Shown here: in pieces, positions 34,801 to 49,300 of the stretch | Numbering within the stretch: the first letter of the stretch is position 1 | How the letters are laid out: each line of letters starts with the position of its first letter | Assembly (NCBI GenBank): GCA_020466095.1 | Contig: CM035807.1 | Coordinates: forward strand, 82,025,441-82,089,440 | Length of the DNA stretch: 64,000 bases | Source: Chlorops oryzae | Lineage: Eukaryota > Arthropoda > Insecta > Diptera > Chloropidae | Direction of reading: 5' to 3' | The notes under the pieces: model-generated | Database searches by the model: none | What the model was told of the DNA's origin: nothing | The model's input: the letters and a program-made list of their open reading frames with translations, nothing else | Position numbers and translations under genes: made by a program

Positions 34801-37800
34801 CACTTTTCATCACCAGTCACCAACCGCTTCAGAAATGGGTCGATTTTGTTGCGGTTCAGCAGCGATTCGCAGATGGAAATTCGGTCTTTGAGGTTTTTTT
34901 TGCGTTAACTCGTGTGGCACCCATACATCGAGCTTCTTTGTGTATCCAGCCTTATTCAAATGGTTCCAAACGGTTTTTTGTGCAATCTTTAGCTCTTTTG
35001 CAATCGAAACAGTGCTAACATGACGGTCGGACTCGATAATTTCCATGATTTTATCGACATTTTCGACAATTGGCCTTCCAGTGCGTGGTGCATCCTTGAC
35101 ATCGAAGTTACCGGAATGGAATCGACGAAACCAAAATTGCGCATGATTGGCTGATACAGTATCAGGTCCATAAACGCTATTCACATTTTCAGCCGCCTGG
35201 CTTGCGTTTTCTCCCTTATCGAAGAAAAACTGTAAAATGTAGCGAATTTTCTCTTTGCTGATGTCCATCTTTGACAAGCTCTCAAACAAAACTGAATCAA
35301 TCAATCAAAAAAGTGTCAAAAAAGCTTTTTTAGTAGGAACTGTCATCTTTCTAATGTCCCCTAGCGGAACACGATCGGACTTATACAACGCGAGATGCAG
35401 ATAAAAAACGCCATCTATTGGAAAAATAATGGATTTTTTACTACACCTAATAATTGGGAATTTATTTTCGCAGTAAATGGTTTAATTAACCCTTTAGTGC
35501 ATAAATTATGAAAAAATTAGAACATTTTATTTTCGTAGTAAAGGGTTTTATGTAAGTGGTAGGTCCTATAAAAAATTTTGTTTGTTTTAAACTTAATTTC
35601 CAAAAGTACATTGAATTCACAGAAAAATCTTTCACACCGATAACATCTGCGTCCACTCGAAAACAATTCTTTTTGTATAGGAAATTGATCTATATTTTAA
35701 TTTAAAACGAAATGCCTATCTTCTTTATTCACTTTGAAGCAATGTTCTAGTTCTGGGGGGTTCAACTAAAAAAAGGGATTTCACTCGCTTTACAATGACT
35801 TTTAAAAATACTTACAAAGCTCGTTCCAGCCAGCCCTTTCATCACTATTCATAAACGATGTATCTGGAAAATAAGAGAACAACCCAAATGAAAATTATGA
35901 ACGGGTTCTTTTGATCTATTCGGTTCTAGAATATTTGAAATACATATATGTATGTATGTGTATATTTTTGTATTTCATTCGAAAGGACACTCAAGCATTG
36001 GCTTAGCAAAAATAATTAAACCGAGTTGGAACTATTCGAAATATCTTATAGAAAAGGTCAAATATAAAGGTACGTAATCATTGAATAATAGATTTGGTTG
36101 ATTGGTTGAATGAACGCTTAGACGACCCGTTTTATTTAAATACCCATTAATCATGCTTCACTGACCTTCAATAGTCCTTTTTTTTTTATATTTGTGTACA
36201 CACTACTCGGAAAGTATCGCGTGATTATTGCTGACAACACACAGACCTCTTAGGTAGTTATCAACTTGAAGGAGACTATTTTTAGTTTCCAAAAGAGAAA
36301 TATAATCAAAGGAAATTATTTGTATTGGAAAAGTAAATTAAAGCTTTGCAGGACATGAAATAGAATTGGGGTTTTGGGAATTATAATAGCCCAATAGAAA
36401 ACTTCAACTGTCATGAATCGAAAGAACGGAAGAAGCTTTCATTACTTTAACCAATTATTCATGAGAGTTAGTCCACTCTCGATTCTCAATATACTTATAA
36501 TGTGAATGGATTAGAGATATTCCAGTGCGCCTTCTTAAATCGTATGTAGAAAACTATTCGTTGCTCGGGTTTTTCAAATATTAAAAATTATTGTAAGCCT
36601 ACACGGGTTTTCCACAATGGCTATGTTTATGCAAATCCGCCGATATTGAATAAGTTTCTAAACATCGGTGACGAGAAATTTCGAGACGCTCGAAGAAGGT
36701 GATTGCAGCTTTTGTAATATTGAGTGCGAGAGATTTCCCCCTTATTATCGGGCGAATTGAGAGATCAATAAACCTCTTCGGAATTGAAATATTAAAATAT
36801 TTTTTTGTATTCGTTACACCTTTTTCGAGAAATGTAATTGCATAATTGTTAAACCCGACACACTCTGTTTCGAAGGTACATTGCGTTTGTGTGGTTGTGT
36901 GTAACACCCAGAACCAGTCGATATAGACCATACAAAATATTTATAGAAATGATCAGCGTCACCAGGAGATTCGATTCAGACATGTCCATTAGGGTGTCCC
37001 ATAAAAAAAATTTTTTTGGAACGTACGTTTTCTGAAAGCTTATACTCTAAAATATTTTTAAGAATTATTTCAGATTTTTTGTGAAAGGTTTAGATGTCGC
37101 TCAAAGCGGTTTTTCAAAACCGGCACTTTTTTCCTTAGTTTTTGGTGATAGCTTGTTTATTGGCAATGTATTTCAACAATTTTAGGCACTTATCGGTAGA
37201 AAAGCATCAAAACCTTATTTCGATTTCCATAAACTGCAAAATTTACCATTATTTTAGGCCATTAAACGTCATCAATTGCACTTTTTTTCCAATAAAACTG
37301 GGCGCCAGAAAACAAGAATGCTTCATAATTTCCAAATTTTATATGAAAATGGTTGAAAGCAATGATGCAGCTTTAAAGAAAACGAAATCCTTTGTATTTT
37401 GAAAAAAGTCATGATACCCAATCTCCAAAAGGTTTTGAAAAACCGAGTTGAGCGACCTCTAAACCTTTCACAAAAAATCTGAAAAAATTCTGACAAATAT
37501 TTTAGCATATAAGATTTCTAAAAACTTACGTTCTACTATGAAATTCTAAAAAAAATTTATTTTGGGACACCCTAATGTCCGTCTGTCTGTCCGTCTGTTT
37601 GTATACAGCTTTCTTATCGAAGGAGTTGAGCTATCTTGACGAAATTTGGTATGCGTGCTCACAGGCACATGAGTAAGAACAGAATGGACCCGATCGGACC
37701 AATTTTAAGGGTACCTCTAGTACTAGGATCTGTTATGAAAATCACAAAAACTGCTCTAAAACCGGAGTTTTTGATGAAATTTGATAGTTGAACATATATA

Positions 37801-40800
37801 AAGCCAAGTTATTCAATTTCCAAAAATTGGAAAGTGGGCGTGGCCAAAGGGCGTTTTTCGAAAATTGTCTCCTACACTCGAAATTCAAATGGGATTTCAA
37901 CGAAGTTTGGCATTTATGCTTCATTTGTAGCCATAAGCATCCTCTACAAAAATGTAATTGATCGGTCCAGTATTAAGGGTACCTCCAGTACTAGGGTCTG
38001 TCACAAAAATCTCAAAACTGCCCCAATTTCTGACTTTTTCGAAATATTCCAATGAAACTTAGAGTTTGAGCGTATATATTTAAGCCTCCGATTAAAATTG
38101 AAAAAAATTTGAAAAGTGGGCGTGGCAAAGGGGCGGGTTTCATAAAGAAATTTGATCAAAAGGCGATATATGGGGCCCCTTATAGCCTTAAACACCTCTG
38201 GATAATAAAAATTTATTTGAACATGTGTGTCTGTGTCGGGTATTCTATTGTCAGGTTCGCCTGACTATAACACCCTTACTTGTTTTCCTTTTTCTTCATT
38301 TTTTGTAATTTCGTTCATTCATCGAACTTAAAAATTACTCAAATGAAGAACATCAAAGTTTGCAGAGAGCTTTGTGTAAATATTTAGAAAATCGTAAATA
38401 AATATTTTCGCACAGAATCCGGTGTGAGGCTCATTTTCAATATTGCACAGAATTCGGTTTTAATTTTAACAGACCATATTCGCTTCATAAGTATGTATGG
38501 ATGTATATTGTATACGTCTTTCTATACCCACACGCAATGGAAAGGTTTTAAAAAAAAAATGTTTTTTCTTCTCTCTATTTTTGAAAAGTGATTTAAGTTG
38601 TTGCTTATTGCGATTTCCTTGAATACTTTTCAAATAAAATTAAGCGAAATTAAATTGCCCGAATGCTCTTTGAGCAAGGAAAGAGATGGCAAGAAAAGAG
38701 ATGGCAAGGAAAAGGAGGTTTATGTAGATTTAGCACGTGTTCGGTTCGGCACGAAGTATTTGGAATGCGAAAAATGGAAAGAAAAAAAAAAGTCAGGGCG
38801 GAGGGAAGCAAAACTTTTCTTGGGAAATCATTAAAAGAAACGTACAAAAAATAAAATAAGAAAAAAATTCCCCCAAACAAATTGCAAAAACCAATTTTGC
38901 ACCTTCTTTTTTTTTATTGATTATACATTGCTCATATTAAAAAAAAAAAAAACTTTTGACTTGAAAAATTTAAACCAATAAATATTTCTCTCTATGCGTT
39001 TCCTGGTGTGGAGCTAAGTGAGTTATTAAGCTTATCCTTTGAACACGAATTTTCAAGAAATTCTGAAGTCAGTAAACATGAACTCGAATCGGTTGAAAAG
39101 GTACCTATAAATTGTGTTTCAGCAAGATGATTATTTCCATTTTTTCGGAAACCTTTCATTTTCTAAGTGAATTAATTGAGATGAAGTTAGCTTTGAGATG
39201 CCAAGCGAATTAGCTCAGGTGTTTCCGAAAAGTTCAGAGAATTCACGGACATTTTCTAACCATTTATCAGCCATTTATACATGCCTCTAAGCAGCGGGTT
39301 CCAAGGCTCGTACAGTGCTCGTATGTAGCATTAAATAATTTAATAGCAACCGAGCAACAGATGTTACCAGTAAGTACCATTTACAAAATTAATAAAAATG
39401 CCATGAGGCGCATCCAGGCTTCGATCAAGGAGGGGATTTGTTTTTTCTTTAATTGAAAATTTAAACGAAGCTCAGACTTATGGCCTTGACTATCAAATTC
39501 AAAATCCGTGGATCTCCACTAAGCAACCAAAGGGAGAGACAATTTATCCATTATAAAAGGGCCCCCTTTCCGCCCTCAAATACGCCCTTGCTTCGTGAGG
39601 TAACAAAGCTTATAAGAATACAAAAGTACTTTTCGGAAGACCCCTTAAAAATATGATCGATAAAGTCTCAATGAAAATAGGTATGATGGGCGTATTTGTT
39701 GTTAGAAAGAAAATCCTCATTAGATACTTAAAAGACTTTTTTTTTTTCTTTAAAAAAGTTCTTCTTTTAAAGATGAAAGTCAATTTTGTTTATAAGTGAA
39801 CACCGCTGTTGAAAATCGTAAAAAAAAACTTTCTACATTCGAGCATATCCCCAAACGATTAAAAGAAAATTTTTTGTGGATTCTCAAGAGAAAGAGAATC
39901 GATAAAAATTCGTTCATGAAAAAACAAAATTTTTTTAAAAGAATAATTCGGAAAATACTTAAATTTCAAGTCCTTTCTGTGCGGGCTGGGAAATTGAGCG
40001 AATTTAATTTATTTAAATGTACATAAAAATAAAAAACCTCAATAACCTGGCACCGGAAAAAATTTTTATAATTAAATAATTAAAAAAAAAATTATAAAAA
40101 AAATAAAAACTGGGGAAAAAATAAACGCGGTATTTTTAACTTGAACCGTGATTTCTTTTTACTAAAAACAATGAAAGTAGAAAGATGCTTAAAACGTCGG
40201 CATCGCTACTATCAGCCAACGCATCAACCCCCGGAGGAGACACAATATTAATAACTAAGGGACCAAGAGCCACGAGGCGAAAGGGAAAAAACGATTTCAT
40301 ATAAATTCCGAACATCTCTTCTATCTAACCCTTTAGAAACCGCGTGGCTGAGATCTCGTGTATAAATATAAATGTTTTCTTTAAATTGAAAAAAAAAGCT
40401 TTTATTTAACCCCAATTAGTCTTGACATAACGAAATTTGATTTAACCCCATGAATTGATAAAAAGGCAATGCGATCTGTCTCGATAAAATGTCTACAGAT
40501 TTAGGGCCGATTTCTCATCTTTTTTTTATCTGTAAGTTAAATTATCCTGATGATAATTTCATAAAAATTTGAATAATAAGTCAAAGAAAATGAAATTAAA
40601 CTGTCACACAGAGCTTAAAATGAGAGAGACGAGATATGAGAAAACGACCCTTAAGATAAGCAATTTTCAAATATTTAATTTTAAACTTAAATCAAACAGA
40701 CCACCGTTAATTATAGCCCGGATAAACTTTTGGTTTGAAAAACTTCTAAGATTCAAAATTTCCAAACATATTTAAAAATCCTTTTAAAATAAAAAATTCA

Positions 40801-43800
40801 CTTTTGGTTTTCGCCATTCAAAAAGAAAGACAGGATTGGAAAATCTGGAGTCGGAAGACATCAATTTGGAGCACGAAATAATCATTAGAAGGGCAACAGA
40901 AATTATTTAATTTCAACACCCAAATGTATGCATTTAAATGTTCCGAACATTTCTGGTACCCAGCGGCCAATAGTGCCTACCGCCTACAAAGTATACGAGA
41001 CTGTAAGCGACCTGAATATTATTAGCTTACAAAGTATACGAAATTGTAGGCGAACTGCCCACCAATAGCTTAGAACGTGTCAAATACGTGAAATATACTA
41101 CTTCGTGACAATCCGTAGAATAATTACGACCAATTGTAGTGAGACTTCAGGACTGCCCCCAAATCACGATTGGACTTACTTTATGTGGTGGTGGTAGGCG
41201 TTTACTCTACAAAACGGCCATGCTCGAAAAAAAGTATACTAGAATGGTATATGAGGTCGTATGCATTACCGCCTACGGCCTGCGAAATGTGTTGCGGTTA
41301 ATTGCTTCTGTAGACAGCAATTTGTTCGCTGGGTAGTGAAAAATCTGGTCATTTTTGTAAGTTTTCCCATTTCATCACATCTTGAGAAAGCGGTTTGAAA
41401 AATGTGCGCATATCTTTTAAGTATTAATTAAGCTTCCTTCATAAAGCTAGTACACAAGGCAGGGAATTTGACATTCCATATAAAATGTATGGACAATTCG
41501 TCGGAATGCAAAGAATTTGAAACTCCAATTAATTCCTCGGCTAGTACACAAGATTGAAAAAAGAGCGGAGGATTTGACATAGCGTTTTTTTGTTTTAATT
41601 GTCAACAGATGGCGCTGAAGCGAATTTCTCTCGCCATTTATTGGCCGAGTTGAATTAATTGCGAAGGAATTTTGACATTACAGCTGAATCCATCGGAAAA
41701 TATGTGAACGTTATACTGAGTTCGATTATTAAAATTATTACGCTTCAAAAGTCATGTATTTGTATCAAATTAGCCCTATGTATCTTCAATCTGAATTCTT
41801 CGCGAAATAAAATTTATTCAGCCTCAATTGAATGAATTCCGCTGCCTGTATAGTTAAAGGCTTAAAATGATATTAATTGGTTATTAAATATTCAAATGCA
41901 TACTTTTAGGTACCGAATTTAATTATTTTCTGTTGTCATTATTTGAATGACAAAATTGACTTGATTTTTGAAAATAACAATGTAACCAGCTGTAAAATGT
42001 ACTCACAGCCTTGGCAGTAGACGGAGCGGCCATAAATTTCTATACTTAAAAAATTTGCGATATTGAAAATGAAATTTTTTTGTTAATCCTATATTTTAAT
42101 TTAAAAATTTTTTAAAATATGCCTCTAAACATAATTATCTCCTAAAAAGTTTCTCTCAGTTAAAGTAAATTATTCAGAAGAATCAAAAAGTGTCATAAAA
42201 TTTTATGGCGAAAAACCTTTTTCCTCCTCAAAGGTCCTCATAAAAATTAAACTCCTTTCAATATTGGTCGATTTATGACTACAGTTTTGACTTCTAAGCC
42301 GTCAAACTTTGCCTTAATATGTTAGTACAACGCTTTGGGAACGGACAAAAAAGAACCGCTGTAAAGTTGAGTGAATTGCAGTTTTTCGATACCCAGTCGA
42401 ACATGGGTTAAGAAAGATTAAAAACAGATGGAAATACCATGAAATCATTTCTCAAGTTAATATTTCTTGCAATAAAATTCACAATTCTCTCGAGAGAGTT
42501 TTTTTTTTTGTTTTGCAGAAATAAACGTGGCTCGACTCTTCGAAGGCTCAGGAAGGGAAGTAAACGTATGCTCTTGATAGACTATAAATTGTAAATAAAA
42601 CAAGAATAGAACAGAACAGAACCGAACCGAAGAGGCAAGAAGAAAAGTTTGGAAAACTAATTTTAAACGGGGATTTAAAGTTCATAAGCAATTTGCTTAA
42701 ATTGCGGGCACGTCTGCATTGTTGATGAGTTTCAAAATTTATTCGTTTGTAATTATTTCAGTCACAAGACGTAATCGGACATAATTGAATTTTAATATTT
42801 GTGCGATGGTGAACAGCTGTTAATGAAAAACGAAAGAGCTCCTCAATCTAAGTGATTCCCCTGACAATGTGTATATGCGAGTAAGGAGTGAAGGCATAAT
42901 TAAGCCATGCTGCCCTTAGGTATATATCGCTTATGTTGCGAGTCATTAATCAACGCAACCCGAAATGTCGCAAAAGGATAAAAATGTCTCCAGTATTCTT
43001 TTGAAATTCATACAATACATATTTCATTTCGATGGAAGCTCTGTCTGTCTGCTAAAATTGTACGGAATATATTTTAAATCCCGAATTCCCAACAAATATA
43101 CATATATATAGGCAAACAATCATTAGCTCTTTCATAGAATCCTTTGCAAGGACAATAATTTACCATAAAATCAATTCTATGGTGAAGGTTAAATAAATTA
43201 TTTCCGCTCACAAAATTAACATTATCGATTCATCTTAACTTTGATGTTCATTTCTCAAATCCTTAGTTGATTAAATAATCGTAATTGCATTTAACCCTTT
43301 AAGTCCTTCGGAAAAGTTCAGCCGGGCAAGAACAAAAGGACATGAAATGCTTTTAAATTCCCTCATTCCTACGAAAAGGCTCGTTATCTCCGCCACTCAT
43401 CCGAAATTCGTTCATACTGAAGAAAATAGCTTCATCGTAACAGATTAATATCCTAAAAGTATGCTTGATATACCGACAAATAACGATCCACCATCGTCGG
43501 CACCACACTTCATAGCTCCATAGCTTCATTGTGCTTTTTCTCTCTCTCTCTCTTTTTTTATTTTTTTATTTGTTTGTGGTTCGGTTTTTGGAATATTGAT
43601 TTTCTCATCATTTCAAAATAATTTTCAGCTATTTTTGACGTAGGAGCTCTCCTTATTAGGTACATTATTTTGTATGTAGCGTTTGTTGTTGCTGTAGTTG
43701 TTGTTGCCGATTTTATTTTTGTAATCATTGTCAAAGTAGACATTCTCTCAATGTAAGGCATTTCAGTGGAAAAAGGACAATGGGAAGTGTCCTCTTAATG

Positions 43801-46347
43801 GCTTCTGTCATATCCTGCTTTATCGTTTCGACTTAAGTTTTTTTATTTATTTTTTTTTTTTGTGTTTTTCTCTCCCTGTTTTTTTATTGTATCTCACATA
43901 ATTTATGTACAATGTAAGAACGTTTCCATCGTGTTGACCGTGCGCTCCTTGTCAGCGCTATTTAAAAAACAGTGTTCTACGGCAATTCACCTCTGAGGGA
44001 GTGACTTAATGCAATCAGATTTGGGCGGGTAGGGGATTGGGGCAAAGGTTGGGAACTGTGCTTTGAGCCATTTATTTCGGCTTTAATGACACAGTGCCAA
44101 GCTATTGTCAGTCGTTTATGTATTTTTTTTTTGCTATTTTTTATGTCCATATCAAATGTATTTCCGTTTAAGTGGACATCTTAAAGGCTTTCAGTCTATC
44201 AAGGAGGGAAAAAATGACGATAACGATAATAATAATGCCCTTCAAGGAAGGTAGACCGACCGACCCACAGACGCTCAATTAGCATTAAAGTTCATATTTT
44301 CTCTTTGGCATGGGTCAGGAAAACTTATTTTTATCTCATTGAAATTCAGTTAAGTACTTCGAAATTTGCGGATAAACAGCTTTAAGTCGATACTTCAAAG
44401 AAAAAGACGAAAAATAAAATTGTAGGTGCTCATATTTCTCGATGGAAATAGGACTTTGAAGGTCAATTTTTACTTTCCACTTGAGTAAAAATTATCTACC
44501 TTTGACATTTCTGTTTTCGAAACTCGATTTGGTGTACGTGCACTCAAAAAAGTTGCTCAAGAATTTTACATTGTTGAAAAAACTGTTGCATTTAATTGAA
44601 TTAATTTCAAATTTCTGTGGTCATGAGAAGAATTTTTTGTTTGTTTTAAGAACTTCTATTTTTTGTATAACAATTTAAATTGTTGGGAACGATTTAAGGG
44701 GGTTGTCTCATTGGGCAAAAATTGTTTTCCTTTTTTTTTTTTTTTTGGCATTTTTATATAGCTTGGATATTCGAGAATATCGTGCCAAAAGGATTTTTTG
44801 AAATTCAAAATAGTTTAAAAGATATAGCCTTCTTTGTCGAGCAAGATTTGGCTAAAATGAGTAAATTTTGCGTTGCTTCAAACTTTAAACGGATTTATCT
44901 CGAAACCACTCTTTTTTGAACTGGCTGCCACGATTTCTCCAGTTCAACTGGACCGATTTTAATGAAACAAAGTGGAATCAGAGCAGAATTATCACCATTA
45001 TGGCGTGAACCTCAATCATAATTTTAACAAATTTTTTAGTATTTTTTTTTTACACTGAACTACAAAAAAATATACCCGAAATCGATGTGTCATTTTTCAA
45101 TGGCCGCCATTTCGTCAAAAAAAAAAATCCCAAAATTATTTTGGAGGTTCACGCTATAATGACATCTACTACTGATTATAACCCCCTTCTTCTTTTCCAT
45201 TTCGGACAACTTGGAGACATGGAATCGTGGCAGCCAGCACTACACCTTGTTTTGAGCATCCACTTTGACGGCCGAGAACTTTTTGAACCACCCTCACATA
45301 AAAAACATTCATTCCTAACACAATAAAAAAAAAACTAAATTGAAAAAGCTCTTTTCGTTTTCTGTCAGGATTTTTTTTTAAAAAAGGTCCAAAAATCGCC
45401 TCGCCCCTTTACCATCACAATTTTTGGGACAAAGTAAATGTAAAATTGTTGGCATTACATTTTATTTTTTTGAGTGTACCGTCGACTTAAGTAAATCCTT
45501 TCGAGAAGAGCAATCGAACGAATTTCATGAGACATGCGAAATGTCCTCTACAAGAGTCACAAGTATGTAAAATTTTTCCTTTTCATACTCACGGGATATT
45601 GAGTTCCCGCAAATTGAATATCCTTTTTAATGGTTCGATGGAGAGGACTGATTAAGAAGAATCTTCTTCGTTACGTTCTGTGTTTTTTGTTCTTTGTTTT
45701 TTTGGTTCTCTCGCAGAAAAATATCACAAACGAGATGTAAGAGGATTTCTTAAAAAATTTTTCACCTTTGACGTATGACAGGAATTTAAAAATGTACCTA
45801 CAATGAAAAATAACATGAATATTTGTTATGTAGCTTGAGTACCAAATGTAGGTGTATCCATCTTCGATACAAAGGACTTTGCTTCAATAATTTTCCGCCT
45901 AAAATGTGGTAATATAATACTCGTATAATGGACGCTGGAAGGCGATGTCACAAAATACTTTTTAGCTTTTACCATTCAAAATAGTAAACCAAGTCCTTAT
46001 TATCCTTTTAATTAAATATGCCCTCGAGAGAGGTATTTTTGTTTCATAGTTCTTTGGGGTTGGGGTGGTGGAGGGGAAAAAAAACTAGAAAAGTAAACCG
46101 GCATATGCCAGCGTGATTAAGTTAATAGCAACTAATTAGGCGGAGGGTCCAATAAAAAATCAATTTGATGAGCGTGGGGCAGGATAATTCGTTTGGCACC
46201 CAAAGGAGATTGAAAGCGTAATTTTGACAGCAGACGCGAGTCACTAGAAGAGACTTTTTGGTTTCTTTCTTATTTGTTGTTTACACGAATGGAGAGTGAA
46301 ATGTGACTTCTTCGTTTGACAAGAGATTGCTGAAGGATTCAATGTTT

Positions 46348-46388
<41 letters not shown>

Positions 46389-49300
46389 TACTTTAAAATC
46401 TACTTTCGGCCAGAGTCGAATTTCACTTTGTTTTTCTTGTTCACATTTATCCTTGGATCGTGTTTGATTGCACCTAGTTCTCCATGGAATTCGGCAAAAC
46501 TGGGAGGAAATTTTCAGAAAAATTTCGGATACCTATCGGATATCGTTTTTCGTGTTCGTATTGAAGCGAAAATATTTCGACTCCTTTCGTTGTTTGATTT
46601 GAAGCTGAAAGTTGGAAATGTCATATGGGAAAATTTATATGTAGCTCATCCTGCCTCGCACTGCTTTACTTTCGCTCTGCTTCGGTGGGTGTCGGTGTCG
46701 GTGTGGATCAGTCTGGGTGTGGGTCGGTGTGCTTTGTCTCGTCAAAAGTGCTCTTAAAAATATGTATGTAAAAGTATGTATATTCGGAATTACATCGTTT
46801 GGGCACGCACGAAGGTGTATTCATGTCGTTGCGTATGAATAAATAATTCATTTTATTGTACATTCGCAGTAGGAGCTTATAGGATACGCTTAAATTTTTT
46901 ATTTATTTATTTTTTATTTTTTTGCTTCTTCTACAAGAATGTTGCTTTCGTTTAAACAGCGCGATTTTCCAATCGATTGAACAAGCGACAGGCAACCAAC
47001 AAGGACGCTACAGAGACGCTCTACTTTTACACGGCACAAAAATATATTATGAAATATACATTTTGTCGTCTTTCATTTCTTGTTTTTCTTTTTCTTTTTT
47101 TTTTGTCTTTCTTCCTTATTTTATTTCCCCTAAGCCTGAAGGCTTAGCTAGTCTAGACTGAAACCAAAATGAACTTAATTTAATAAAATGCAACTGAAGT
47201 GCTGAAGCTCTCAATATCTTGTGTGGGGGATTTCGGTTTAATTTGACCTGAGGAAATAAAAAAATCTCCATAAAAATTATGTTCGGTGTGAGATAATTGA
47301 GCCTTTAGAAATGTGTTTAATGCGTTGCAGAAAGTGCTCAAATTTTAAGCGCCTTTTGGCGTATTTTTGTAATCAACTTTTTATTGAATTTGGTGTTTTT
47401 CCTTTTTTAACTCAATGGGAAAGGCAGGTTGATTCTGAGTTGTTGCCAGGATTTGTTTGTCATATTTCTTTGCCATTTGCTTTTCTTCGCATATCGCTGG
47501 CTTTTGTTCTACTTCAACCTCATTAATAATAAATTATCCTTACGTATCTAATGTCCATTTCATATAATTTGATGGGCAATTCACCGCTTTATCGTTCCAT
47601 ATCAGCGTGCGTCAATAAAAATCTTGGCGAAAATGAATGAATTATTTGAAATACTTTTGTTTTACTTTGTTATTGTGTTAAATTCTACATAGGACGACAA
47701 TCTCACTTAATGCTCTTATCGACGTCTCCTTCGACGCCGTTGTTGAGGAGTGAAACAAAACGAGGAGCCATCAAGAACATATTCGGATAAGTTCCTTAAG
47801 GAGTTTTATGGCCATATGCGTCATAGAAGCTACATAAAGTTTTGTCGTTAAATTATTTTCGATTGTGGGTCTGAATCCTGCAGAATGGATTTCATGGACG
47901 ATGATGGGTGTGGGAATGAATTTGTTTTTGTTTTTCGAGGAAAAGTTTTTTCTCACTGTAAAGTGCGCTCTTAAAAGGATACGATTAAATCACCTTCAGC
48001 TTCGATGGAAGTTATCAACGAGGCTGTGGGATATGCTCACACGTCAATGATGCTGAATCCTTTGTGTTTAAAATGGAAAAATTTTTCACAAATTTTTGTT
48101 AAAGCTTTCAAAGTTGAAATTTCACTAAAGTTTTAGTTCGTCGTTTTATTTATTTATTGTGATTCTTTTTTTTTGAAAGCACTAAGGCGTTCTTTTTTTT
48201 ATAAACAATCGCGTATTTTTACTGATAAGGCTTTTCGTTGAAGACACTCCGCCGGGTTTGAAAATCTCGCGTTTTAAATTAGAACTAATCCGAAAGTCAG
48301 TCGTTCTCGATATTTATACTCATAAATGTTGTAGAGAGGAATTGTTAATCGTTCTCTCGATTTTTCTTCAATTAATCTTTTATTCAATATCCGAACCACA
48401 GTGAAAGAATAAAAATGATCGACTAAATACGCTCCCTCTCACTCTCTTTCTCTCGAGTTGAGTTTGAATGACAAGTCAGAGATTAAAATGTCTCTATTTA
48501 TAGAAGAAATTTTATACCAACACAACAAAGACGTCACGAAGTTTGGCTCTTGCATGCGGCGCTGTGACATGTGACGTCAAGTTCGGCTGTTTGAAGAAAA
48601 CATTTCAAAGGAAGCTCAAAACAAAAATTTCTTTGATAAACTTTTTCACGCTGGCAGAAAATATTTTTCATTCAAAAACTGGTTTTTTTTTTTTTTTGTG
48701 TAGAGTATAGAGTTCTATGACCAATAGAAGAATGATTCAGTTTTAAAAAATAAAAACGCCCATGCAAGATTGTATTAAGATTAGAATAGTATTTCTTAAT
48801 TAAGGGCTATTTGAAAATAGAAAAATACTAATATCCTAACTTTGAGACCATTGCGCCACCTCTAAACTTTACTCTAAACTGCATCAAATTTTGCACAGGG
48901 CTAGTTTTTCATAGATACCAACTTTTTATGCCAACTTTTCACTATAGCCAAAAACGACCACCCGGGTAAAAATATTTGTATTTATTTTGCAGGTCCAAAG
49001 CACGTCCAAATAATGAACAGTCTCGCGCCAAAAGCACGCCCAAACCAGGCATGGGTAGTGAACAAACGCGCCCAAATCAACCCCAAATCTTTAAAAAAAA
49101 ACGGGCCTAAATGCGATACGAGCTTCTGTTGGAAAAATTCGGGCTTGGTTTGGGCGTGCTATGGGCGCGTATTGAATTTTGGGCTCGATTTGGGTGCGTT
49201 TTGATTTTTGGACGCCATTTGGGCGTGCTTTGGGCCTGAATATTTTTACTAGTGAAAATTGCATATTTCCTTTAGAAATGTCCTATAAATGGATTTTGCT

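Larger units (their letters stand above)
33445..35550. repeat. Minisatellite of about 65-bp units broken by two transposons
   Basis: Five units start TTAACCCTTTACTG or close variants (near 33445, 34015, 34077, 34138 and 35487). They continue with a TATAT/AAA stretch and end in GTGAATGGTTNNATTAA or TAAATGGTTTAATTAA. The first unit is split by the MITE at 33481-33971 and the fourth by the mariner at 34165-35450. It lies in Dif intron 2. Confidence 0.7.

Noticed and set aside
34422..35018. 198-codon frame on the plus strand
   Set aside because: Antisense shadow of the mariner transposase.
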